A stretch of 33,422 bases of DNA from Silene noctiflora (lineage: Eukaryota > Streptophyta > Magnoliopsida > Caryophyllales > Caryophyllaceae): positions 244,707-278,128 of the forward strand of contig VHZZ01000140.1 of NCBI GenBank assembly GCA_009801015.1. The letters run 5' to 3'. The position numbers and the translations under genes are program-made. A model generated the notes under the pieces. That model did no database searches. It had not been told where the DNA came from and saw only the letters and a program-made list of their open reading frames with translations. This document shows, piece after piece, positions 10,039-19,300 of this stretch; position 1 is the first letter of the stretch; each line of letters begins with the position of its first letter.

Positions 10039-10993
10039 TATGGAGTATGATGGAGACATTATTGTTCGTTTTGTATTTTTGTAATCTAAATGGAGGTGCT
10101 ATGCTAGAAATTGGTTAAAACAAAGTAGTAAAATTTAGTAAAAGGCATTCATCATGTGATGAAATACAAATTTTAAGATGAAAGGATGTCTCTAATTCTA
10201 GGTTTTTGGACAATTAACATACAAGAGTATAGCATTTGTATTTTAAACTATACCTACTTAATTATTAGTAATGGTAAAGGGATTCGGCTCTGTCTACCTC
10301 TTATTCATATTCATCCTTATATTTCTTGCTAAAAAGAAACTCCTATATGAGTGTCAAAAAACATTATTATTTTTGTCGTTGTAATACTCCACTGAATTGA
10401 AAATGTTATTTGGGTGGGGTATTTCCTTGGAAAAGTCTATTGATAGGCTTAAAATCTGTTTAGTGCTTAAAGGGATTGAAAGTACTACTCATATCAACAA
10501 AGTGCACTTTCTTTTTTGGTTATCCATGCAAAAGAACTTCACGGTTAAACGTACTTTGCTGGGGCCTGGGAGTAGTCTTAGGATAGGTGACCTCCTGAGA
10601 AGTTCTCGGGATACTCATGAGTGAGGACAAAATGCGTTGAAAAGGACCCTTATTGATCTCGCACTCTCATCATTATAATATATAATCATTTTGAATTAAT
10701 AGATACATTAAACGATAACCTTTGTACTATTATTTTTGGAAAATGTGGAAGGTTATTGAGAAGTAATCCATTATTTTACTCACTGTGGCTCTTATTCAAA
10801 ATAATGTATTTTCTGTTATACAAAAATTAGATTTTAATATAGTTCAATTCGTTTTCAAATACTAATATAGTTATTTTATTCATTTTTATTATTTTTATTG
10901 TGATACTAACTCGATCTCTCGATGTTATGAAATACTCCGTATATCATAATTCTAAATTACAATTAAAGTTAACTTGACATTGATACATATTTT
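10039..10993. other. Intergenic, no gene recognised
   Basis: A 75-codon open frame at 10397-10624 has no recognisable motif and no splicing context. I treat it as chance. Confidence 0.45.
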
Positions 10994-11283
10994 CAGTGGC
11001 GGTTCTGGTGGGGGTGCAAGGGGTTCATAGCACCCCCTTTCTCGAAAAATAAGTACAGTATTCTTTAGTAAAGTAGCACATAAGTTATGTGGGTCTAGTG
11101 GTTATTAAGATTATTTCTTAGTTAGAGGTCATGAGTTTTATCCTTGTATTGAACAATTTTTATTTAATGTTATATATCATACATTTTGTCCAACTAAACA
11201 ATATTATTTTTCATATAACTCGATATTTTTATTGTTAAAAATTTTAACGCACCCCATTCCATCAAATTCTAGAACCGCCTCTG
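10994..11283. mobile_element. hAT-type MITE with TIR CAGTGGCGGTTCTGG and tRNA-like interior
   Basis: The left end CAGTGGCGGTTCTGG is matched by CAGAGGCGGTTCTAG read from the right end. An 8-bp target duplication CATATTTT flanks it exactly (10986-10993 and 11284-11291), the hAT signature. The length is 290 bp. The interior (about 11090-11150) reads 'gtgggtctagtggtta' followed by 'gaggtcatgagttttatcc'. This resembles decayed A and B boxes of a tRNA gene, so a SINE-like piece may have been absorbed. Confidence 0.8.
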
Positions 11284-11291
11284 CATATTTT

Positions 11292-11696
11292 ACGTTTGAT
11301 AGAGCAATTGTAAAGTAAGTTTGATCATTAGTTAAGATTATGGAGTTGAAAATGTCATGAATTAAGGTTAAGGAATTGAATAAACGCATGAAAGGGTGTT
11401 AATGATGGAAGTCACATGCATACATGGATACATGTGGGAGCATACATTATCCTGCCCCCAAAAAGGTAAAAAATACTGATGGGTTAGACTGAAAATCTCA
11501 GTGAAATAAGCGCAAAAGTTGTTAGATTATTACAAACAAGTCTCACTTTTACTCTTTTTACTCCACTCTTACCAGCTCACGTTCCCCGTATAACCGGAGA
11601 GATTATGTAAAAATAGAACTATGGTATAAGTGTATAATGACTACTACTATAATCGTATAAGTGTATAGTCAATGTCATACAATTCACAAATTCCGT
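11292..11696. other. Intergenic, nothing recognised
   Basis: AT-rich spacer between two MITEs. No coding or RNA gene evidence. Confidence 0.45.
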
Positions 11697-11855
11697 TTAA
11701 TTCGGATATATTCGTCTTAAGCTTAAAACAGGTCAAGTAATATGAATAAGACAAAAGCAGAATGCATTGGAAAAACAACGTATTTTCTTATATACACAAG
11801 TGCTGAGATGATAATTGACCCGTTTTAATGTTAAAACGAATATATCCGTCTTAAG
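11697..11855. mobile_element. Foldback MITE of the 'GGATATATTCG' family, copy 1
   Basis: The left arm CGGATATATTCGTCTTAAGC continues to TTAAAACAGGTC. The right arm, read inverted, is CGGATATATTCGTTTTAACA and continues to TTAAAACGGGTC, giving inverted ends of about 35-40 bp around a short core. Related copies are at 13899-14063 and 18777-18918. The exact borders are uncertain by a few bases. Confidence 0.65.
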
Positions 11856-12721
11856 GAACCCTAACTGTATACAAGTAGATCCCCTTTAATTTATTATTCT
11901 AAAATAGTTTTCCTAATATGTAGTTGTGAATTACTGAAACGTAATTACATAATCTAGACATAAATGTGACTGAAGCAACATAATAGCGTTGGAACTTGGA
12001 ACTCAGTCACGAGTTCAAGAAGTGAATCGAAATCGGTTATCGACAATAAAGAGAAGCAAGAGAGAAAAGAGTGGCATGAATATAGTTAATTCACGAATTT
12101 AGGTGCATTACATAATTTTTTCCTAGAGACGCTTATATTTTCCTTTCTCTTTAAGGAAAAAAAAAAGACGGCTATATATTCACGGAGAACACCGAGCAAC
12201 AATTTAAGATTTAAAAATTTCAAAATAAAGGAACAGTATAACTACGAACAATTTGTAAATGGAAAAGATAATCTTAAATACTTTAGTTTAAACATATTGC
12301 TCACATTTGTTTATAGGCCCTCCTATAACGTTCTATTTTATCTTCTTGTAAAAAAAAGCCAAATTAATGTTAAATGGAAAAAAAAAACAAAATTAACGAA
12401 TAAATAAAAAAAATGAGCTGTTTTGGGCATGTAGTAGTAACTCCACTTATCCAAAGAGACAAATACACTCAAACGGCCTGAATTTTGTAACGGATCGCTG
12501 ACATGGCAATTTCCCTCTACTCTCCGTAATTACCGTCGTTGTGTGGGACCCACATATAGGTGATAGAGTGAGAAATTGCTAAAAAGTTCGTTAAGATTTT
12601 GTCAGATTCTCATTACACGTGGCTTTCGTCAATTAAGGCCTTGACTTTTCAGGCTCATTCTCGTTATGTTCTACGACACCAATTTAAACTACTCTGTATT
12701 TTAGGTATTTTGTATATTTAC
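11856..12721. other. Intergenic, nothing recognised
   Basis: AT-rich with several A runs. No supported gene. Confidence 0.45.
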
Positions 12722-13161
12722 CGTCGTTTGATTCGCGCGTGGGTATGAATTTGCAATCAGAAATTATACTTGAGTGGTATGAATTTGGAACTTAATTCCT
12801 CGTACCCTGTATTTGTTTCAATTTTGGATGGTATTGAGTTGAACTTTATCATAGTTAAAAAATCTAAAATACAACATTAAAAATAATTATTTTTGATATT
12901 TAAAAATCATGAAAATAAAGATTTGATTAAATAAAGGTAAAAAAGTATCATTATAATGTTCCATATAATTTTTTTTCATGGTTTTTGGTTTTATTATTTG
13001 ATACCCATGAGTATCAATCTCATATCCACCCCTTGGGTCATACCTCATGGTTTGAGGTATGAGTATGAAATCCCTATTTTTGCTAAACAAACACCTAGTT
13101 TGGGTTTGATTCATTCTAAATTCATACCCCGTACATTTGTGAGTTGAGACAAACACCCCCT
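12722..13161. mobile_element. Probable foldback MITE with 'GGGTATGAATTT' subterminal repeats
   Basis: The left side reads CGTCGTTTGATTCGCGCGTG followed by GGTATGAATTTG. The right side, read inverted, gives GGGGTGTTTGTC and, after a gap, GGGGTATGAATTTAG. The motif 'tatgaattt' also recurs internally (about 12778). A short perfect hairpin, CATACCTCA...TGAGGTATG, lies at about 13039-13062. Borders and target duplication are not clear. Open frames on both strands at 12887-13156 follow from the inverted structure and are not taken as genes. Confidence 0.45.
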
Positions 13162-13898
13162 TAGTGTTTTATTTTGATGTATAAGGTGATTAAAGTCAAT
13201 CTAATTAATACTCTTTTGGTATTTTGAAAAAAATGAAAAAATAATGAGTATTTATATTCTATAGATATATCAAAAATAAACCAAGATTACAATTTGACGT
13301 TGAATTATATTTTCAGAATGATACTCTTTCCGTTTCAATCAATATTTTACATATACTTTACTTTTTCCTCACAAAATAAAGTAACTGTAAGCTATCCACT
13401 AGACAGAGAGAATAGTAAAAGATACTATCAAAATGTGCCATATATTATGAACAAATAAATAGTGAGCATATGTTGTTAAATTATGCAAACCGGCATGAGT
13501 TGCATCCAAATGGAGAAATGAGAATTTGCTTCAATAAGTCTAAGGAGGTTTCACTCTAAACCAATTGGCTATGGAGGGAGGAGGTAGCTCTTTGACTTAT
13601 AAAGTGGTAAATCCCCTTCTCTTTTATTAATGTGGACAACTCACATGCGGGATATTGCGTTTTTTCAAATGTCAACTAACTTAATTGCTAAAAATCCCGA
13701 GTTCAAATCCCGTCAGTCTCAATCGCTTTTGTGACTCCTTTTATACGTATAGAAACATAAACGAAAAAACTGTGAGAAATTAAAGATATTTTTTATACCA
13801 AGGAAGTATAAGTTGTATAATGGATGATGTACCTATTTGGTATTGTTTGCAAGAGAATTTTTTTCCCATTACCCTTTAGTTGTTTCGTATCACAAATT
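13162..13898. other. Intergenic, one possible SINE relic
   Basis: Mostly featureless. At about 13695-13715 'cccgagttcaaatcccgtc' resembles a Pol III B box and could be a decayed SINE, but I see no A box, poly(A) or target duplication to support it. Confidence 0.35.
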
Positions 13899-14063
13899 CT
13901 TGTTTAAAATGGATGTATATGTTTCAAGTTAAAAACAAGTTAAATAGTAAGAATAAGAACGAAGAAGAATATATAAAGAAAAAACAAATGATTTGTCTGA
14001 TATGTTTAAGTGGGATGACACTTAATCTGTTTTAATGTTAAAACGGATATATCTGTGTTAAGA
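13899..14063. mobile_element. Foldback MITE of the 'GGATATATTCG' family, copy 2
   Basis: The right arm, read inverted, is TTAACACAGATATATCCGTT and continues TTAACATTAAAACAG. The left arm is a diverged TTTAAAATGGATGTATATGT followed by TTCAAGTTAAAAACAAG. Both are related to the copies at 11697 and 18777. Borders are approximate. Confidence 0.55.
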
Positions 14064-15295
14064 GAGAGTAAAGTACATTCATATATATGTCATTATTGTT
14101 TTTTACGATATTCACAGTTCACTCAATATTTTTATAAATATTAATATAAACTATATACTCTTCCAAAAGCAATTTCAATGCCGTATCTAATATAATAAAT
14201 TACATAATTTCTTCTAAGTTTGTGAGTCAAAACAATTATCTCAAAGCTGTGACATATATCTAAAATAATTGAGGGATATAGTTTCAACAATATTATCCTA
14301 AAACTACATACTTCTCAAGTCTCATTTGTTTACATTGAAATGAGAAAAACTATGACGAATTGTAATTATTGTTAGTCCATATTTATTTGAACTTAAAATC
14401 ACTCATTTTAAGTTCAATTCAGATCTATAATTTCAATTCAGATTCTTGAAGTTCAATTCACACCCATACCTTATAAATTTAATTTAGAAAAGTTCAGATA
14501 TTATTAGTTATATCTAAAAAAATTTAAGATCATATTATAAGTTTAGTTCAGATAATATATATGTTCAATCCAAAAAAGTTGAGATTTTATAAGTTTAGTT
14601 CATAAAACTTAAGCAAAATTAAGTCCTAAAGAACAAGACTAATTTAATGTTACTATATGACAAGTGAGCTAAAATGCATGTGGATGATTTATTTACTATT
14701 AAATTCTGCCCAAAATAGAAACATACACAAATGATTGAGTCATACTATAACATACCATCTCTACTATCTTGGTCTATTTTTTATTTTTAGGGTGTATTAA
14801 TCAATAGTTATCTATTTTTAATTTTATAAATATTTTAACTTTAATTAAAACTATAGCCCGTGTAACCCAACTCGTATTCTTACCCACTGAGTTATTTGAC
14901 TGATCTAATTACAATGCTAATTATTAAAACTAAGTTTGTATGACATTAAATTCTTTTAATCAGCCCGGGGAAATTTGATCACACTTTTTGTTAAGAAATA
15001 TAGGTAGGAACCTTAGGCATTGACGATTGATAAATGAAGAATCTTTTAATTCAAAATTATAATGGATTAACTTGTCAAATTGTTACTAAATTTTAGTTAT
15101 ATAATAATTTCAGAAAACAATGAGTTAGAATAGGAAGTGATTTCATAATTGGGCAATTAGTAAACTATACAATCACTTGTATACAACTGATAGTATTGAT
15201 TTAGAGCTTTATAGTTTATATATATCTGAATGTATAATCTTATTTGTGTGAATTGGGTGGGCGGGAAAAAAAATTGGTAGAGATTATGTCTTATA
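14064..15295. other. Intergenic with degenerate 'aagttcaattcaga' repeats
   Basis: Between about 14385 and 14640 a motif like 'aagttcaattcaga / aagtttagttcaga' occurs about six times at irregular spacing. This may be an old tandem repeat or element. The rest is AT-rich with no gene. Confidence 0.4.
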
Positions 15296-16076
15296 CTCCC
15301 TTAGTTCCTGTTATTTATTTACTTACTAGTATGAATCACGTGCATGCATGCACGGTATATATAGATGATTTAATTTATAATAATGTATTATTTATAGATT
15401 ATAAATTGACACATAACTAATTTTACATATTTTAGTATGAGAATAAAAAAATAAAATGGAAAATTAATTAGAAGAATGGAGTAGAGTCATGAAATATGTA
15501 TTTTAACGAATTATTTTTTTTACCACATACTCTGTAATTAATAAATAATTTCAATTTATAAATTTTCTCAAATAGTTTTAATGAATTTTGTTTTCACGAA
15601 ACTAATAATATCAGTTCATAATTTTTTTTATATTAATTAATTAAGTAAATATTATGTTTTTTTATACGAAACTAATAATATCAATTTATAGGTTTTTCAT
15701 ATACAAATTTTTAGATTTATATATCAATTTTGTTTTATTTTAATTAAATGAATATACTATAGTGATTAAAAGATTATATGTTAATTAAAAGATAGTAATT
15801 TAATAAGTTAATAAAAAGAAAGTCTTGTTTCCTCATTTAAGCAGATTCCTTTTGGAGGGAAAATGTTTGAGAATTTTTATTCTCTTAGTATATAGGAGGA
15901 TTCCATTTTTTGGTGTCTCATCCAATTACCTATCTATTTTAGGAATGTATTTGACGGACAATTTGATTTTTCACACTCAATTTAGTTCTTTTGTTATCTA
16001 ATAATTGATCTCCTCTTTTTTTTTTATTGATCTTTGTGTTAAATCAAAGGTAAACAAATGACCGGAACAGAGGAAG
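15296..16076. mobile_element. Stowaway MITE split by a Helitron
   Basis: The left end CTCCCTTAGTTCCTGTTATT follows TA (15294-15295). The right end, read inverted, is CTTCCTCTGTTCCGGTCATT and is followed by TA (16077-16078). Removing 15326-15900 leaves 206 bp that align along their whole length with the 208-bp Stowaway at 23482-23689. Shared parts include 'ttccattttnnggtgtctca', 'cactcaatttagt' and 'aaacaaatgaccgg'. So the two are the same family, and this copy received a later insertion. Confidence 0.85.
15326..15900 (-). mobile_element. Non-autonomous Helitron (575 bp)
   Basis: On the minus strand it starts TCCTCCTATATACTAAGAG at 15900 and ends ...CATACTAG at 15326. A hairpin (palindrome CGTGCATGCATGCACG, 15339-15354) lies about 10 nt before the terminal CTAG. 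It sits between A (15325) and T (15901) with no target duplication. A 5' TC, a 3' CTRR with upstream hairpin and an A/T insertion site are the Helitron hallmarks. There is no Rep/helicase coding, so it is non-autonomous. Its 5' region resembles sequence at 31986-32130, a second family member. Confidence 0.8.
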
Positions 16077-16103
16077 TAAATTAGTATAGATCAAGCTAAT
16101 AAT

Positions 16104-16863
16104 TAGGGATGTCAGCGGGGCGGGTTTTAGCGGGTCTCACCCCGCACCCGCTCCACTTGGGGCGGGTGCGGGTAATGATTTGATGGGTCTTGGGGCGGGG
16201 ATGGGTTTCAAAAGTGTCATTCGTCGCGGGTCGTGGGGCGGGTGCGGGTATGACATGAGACCCCCCCCAAAGTGTCATTCGTCGCGGGTCGTGGGGCGGG
16301 TGCGGGTATGACATGAGACCCGCCCCATACCCACCCCGCCCACTCCACCTTGCATGTCCCCGCTCCGCTAATACCCGCCTTAATCATAAACCTATACAAA
16401 TTTATACTATATAAAAANAAAATTTATAACTTAAATAAAAAGTCTAAACCNTTTTTTTCATAAACCTAGACAAATTTCATCTACTTGTTAGTTCTTACCC
16501 ACCCAAATACCCAACAACCTAAACTCCCTAAAAAATAAACCCTAATCCTCAAACTATTTNTTGATTTGAAAAAATTGTGTACTAGTTAATTGAATGTTAG
16601 AACATTTTGCCAAAACTTGTTTGTATAAGATGTACGAGAGTACGAGACTAGTATGTTTTAGATTAACGATTTGTATTTTTAAAAATTATTTTGTGAGGAG
16701 ATGGGTAATTTGGCGGGTCGACGGGTCCCCGCGGGGCGAGGACGGGTTTGAAAAGTTCAACCCGCTGCGGGTCGTGGGGCGGGCGTGGGTACACATTATA
16801 GTTCGCGGATGCGGGTGCGGGTTACCCCTCCTCCGCACCCACCCCGCCCCATTGACATCCCTA
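16104..16863. mobile_element. hAT-type element with TIR TAGGGATGTCA and GC-rich ends
   Basis: The ends are TAGGGATGTCAGCGGGGCGG and, read inverted from the right, TAGGGATGTCAATGGGGCGG. The exact 8-bp duplication CTAATAAT flanks them (16096-16103 and 16864-16871). The subterminal 250 and 150 bp are very rich in 'gggtgcggg / cccgccc' motifs in opposite orientations and could fold strongly. The centre is AT-rich. A 52-53 bp block (from 16211) is repeated perfectly 58 bp further on. Three ambiguous bases lie at 16418, 16451 and 16560. Open frames here are by-products of the GC-rich repeats. No transposase is seen. Confidence 0.85.
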
Positions 16864-16871
16864 CTAATAAT

Positions 16872-18776
16872 TGATCTCCACCTTTTTTATTCGTCTCTAG
16901 GATGGCTTTAAGATTTGGTTCATAAAATATAGAATATGTGAAATTCTCGGAACATGGTAATAGGTAGAGTCGAGAAGAAGAGGCAGCCACAGTTCGTGCT
17001 TGATGGTTGTAAAAGTTACTAGCGCTCCTACAAGGAGGCAAATGATTATAACATAGCCATAGCCCATAGGAGTTGTTAGGGAATAGGGAGTAGGCAACAC
17101 TATGGTAATTGAACATTTGAACGTGGGTGCTGCTTATAATGTGGAAAATGGAGAAGCCAATTGTAGGCTATGGTTATAATACTTAAGAGTTGGAGAGGAT
17201 ATCATTTGTGATGGATACTTTTCGTCACAAACTTGTGACCTTTTACATTAAGCAATTGGAAGAGCAAGTAGAAAAGCGAGTGGGAGAGAACGTGTGAGAC
17301 ATCACAAGCTTCTGACCGTCATAAAGTAGACTTATTGTAGTTTGTGATAGTGTAACACTAGATTTGCAATGGAATTAAGAAAGGGTTATAGGGGAAGGTT
17401 AACCCTTAATTCAATAGTATATTTGATTATGAGTATGTAAGAGAAATAAGATGTCAATTAGTTTAGTTAATAAAGTAATGAGAAGTGGTTCTCACAAGTC
17501 ACGATTTGACTTCAAATACCTCTTACGTTTTAACATTACTGCAAGCGCAAGGTCTATTATGTAGCAATTGAGGGTCCTAAGGTCCTCGAGGAATGAATTG
17601 ATTATAAATTGTCCCTTGCCAACAAATATCTATCTAAGACAACCACCACCTCAGAACTACCACCATCAACGTCTATCTTGGCCCGGTCGCTAGCAATCTG
17701 GCTGCCTAGCTCGCCTTTATATTCAGTCAAAATCTCTATCCCTCAACACTCATATCCACCCTTTAGAAGCCCATTCCCCACCCCCAAGCCTCAAGACATT
17801 TTTCATTTGGATTTGGTGTTTTCAGGCGTGGGTTCTTCTAAGCTTGCGGGGATTTGGAAGGCAACTAGGGGAGCGGTGCGAATGGTGGATAGGGAGAGTG
17901 AGAGTCGTTGACCTAGGCATGGATGTGGATATTTCACCTAAATGTCGTGTCAAAAAAATTCCATAATCTAACCTAGATAAGGATGAAGTTTGTGACGAGA
18001 CAAATGATTTGAAAGCAAAGAACGTCGTCTCAATTGGATAACTCAACGTATAGCTATGACCGTTCCACTCATTACTGTTAACTACGTCGAATATGAAGTC
18101 GTTGATCATGTTGTCAATTTTTAATTTTGTTAGTTACCTTTCTCTTAACGTTTGATTTAAAGTGTTTGTTGTTAATTATCGTTGTTCATTGTTCAATATC
18201 CGTTATTCAACATGAAGAAATGAGTTTAGCGAGTAAAAGTGTAAAGGAAAAGAGGGGAAGGGGTATTTTGGAAAACTTATGTGAACAAGTAAATGGCGTT
18301 TAATAAATGGCAACATAATTATTAGGGGAACATTTAAGATTTTAACACCAGTTTTAAAATCATATAAATTTTAAAATAAAATCGTAATAAGTTACAACGA
18401 TCTTAAAACAATCATAAATGGAACAAGTAAGTAACAATAATGTCATCATACATGGTGTAACAACTTTACTTAAAACCAAGTCAAGATCCTCTCCATTTTC
18501 TCTAATAGATTTATAAAATAGTACTTCCTCATTTCTTCCCTCTTTCATTTTTAATGGTAGTAAGATTTCCTTCCCTCTTTCCTTTTCTAGAAAGTTTTGT
18601 GTGGTCTAAAATCAGTTCCTTATTTCTTGTACAAAATAAAAGGGGAAGAAATGAGCGATTAGGATAGAATATTATTTTACTCTATCTCAACATCCATGCA
18701 TTGAAATTAAGATCATCAAAATTGTTCAAAAATACTCGATATTAACTGAATCACTAAAAGACAACACAATTTCCTA
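16872..18776. other. Intergenic; unexplained GC-richer patch at 17600-17930
   Basis: No gene I can support. A 100-codon frame at 17609-17911 lies in a patch of more balanced composition that could be a relic of coding sequence or a transposon. The peptide matches nothing I recognise, and the opposite strand is open over part of it too. A degenerate member of the 9-bp-TSD MITE family lies at about 17205-17337. Confidence 0.4.
17205..17337. mobile_element. Foldback MITE, 9-bp TSD family, degenerate copy 4
   Basis: 'catttgtgatggatac...cgtcacaaacttgtgacc' at the left and 'gtgagacatcacaagcttctgaccgtcataaag' at the right match copies 1 and 3 in order and orientation. The ends and target duplication are no longer clear. 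Confidence 0.55.
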
Positions 18777-18918
18777 TTTAAGACGAAAATATTTGTCTTA
18801 AATTTAAAACAAGTCAAATAGAATGAATATGACAAAATCGGATATATTCTTAAAATTACCTAACCCTATAAGATGTTATTTTAACCTGTTTTGATCTTAA
18901 AACGAATATATCCATTTA
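18777..18918. mobile_element. Foldback MITE of the 'GGATATATTCG' family, copy 3
   Basis: The left arm TTTAAGACGAAAATATTTGT continues to CTTAAATTTAAAACAAGTC. The right arm, read inverted, is TTTAAATGGATATATTCGTT and continues to TTAAGATCAAAACAGGTT. The element is about 142 bp and lies about 270 bp upstream of the pectate lyase TATA box, so it could affect that promoter. Confidence 0.65.
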
Positions 18919-19187
18919 AAAAAAACCAACAAAATTTCCAAATGAGAGGATACCAGTTACCAAATTACCAATCAATAGCCCAAAACCAACCCTCCAAAGT
19001 AAAAAACTAAGACAAAAAGTGAAAAAGTAAAAAGGTATAGGAAAAGGAAGCAATGAAGGGTAATGCACAGGGTCATTCATCTTTATAGAAGAGTGGTTGT
19101 TACTTATAGAGGTAGGTGGTGGACCCAACAACAACACAATTTATGAATTTACTCAAAACCCCAAAACTCCCTTCCCTCCTTTCCCTC

Positions 19188-19195
19188 TATATAAA
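19188..19195 (+). promoter_or_regulatory. TATA box of the pectate lyase gene
   Basis: TATATAAA lies 113 bp before the start codon and is followed by a long pyrimidine-rich stretch (about 19196-19255), typical of plant transcription start regions. No ATG occurs between it and 19301, so the leader of about 80 nt has no upstream start. Confidence 0.75.
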
Positions 19196-19300
19196 CCCTC
19201 CTTCCATTCCTCACCTTTCCTCTGTCACTCCTTCACCTCTTTCTTCTCTGTTTTCTCCCAACACAAACAAAAGCTTCACACTTCAACCTCAACCTTAACA

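Noticed and set aside
10397..10624. 75-codon open frame
   Set aside because: No domain, no splice or promoter context, and no sign of coding bias that I can judge by eye.
12887..13156. Overlapping open frames on both strands
   Set aside because: They follow from the inverted-repeat structure of a MITE and have no recognisable domain.
13320..13400. 'tactctttccgtttcaatc' as a Stowaway end
   Set aside because: No matching inverted end or second TA could be found within a reasonable distance.
16096..16399. Proline/arginine-rich open frames on the minus strand
   Set aside because: They lie in the GC-rich arms of the hAT-type element and result from the gggtgcggg/cccgccc repeats.
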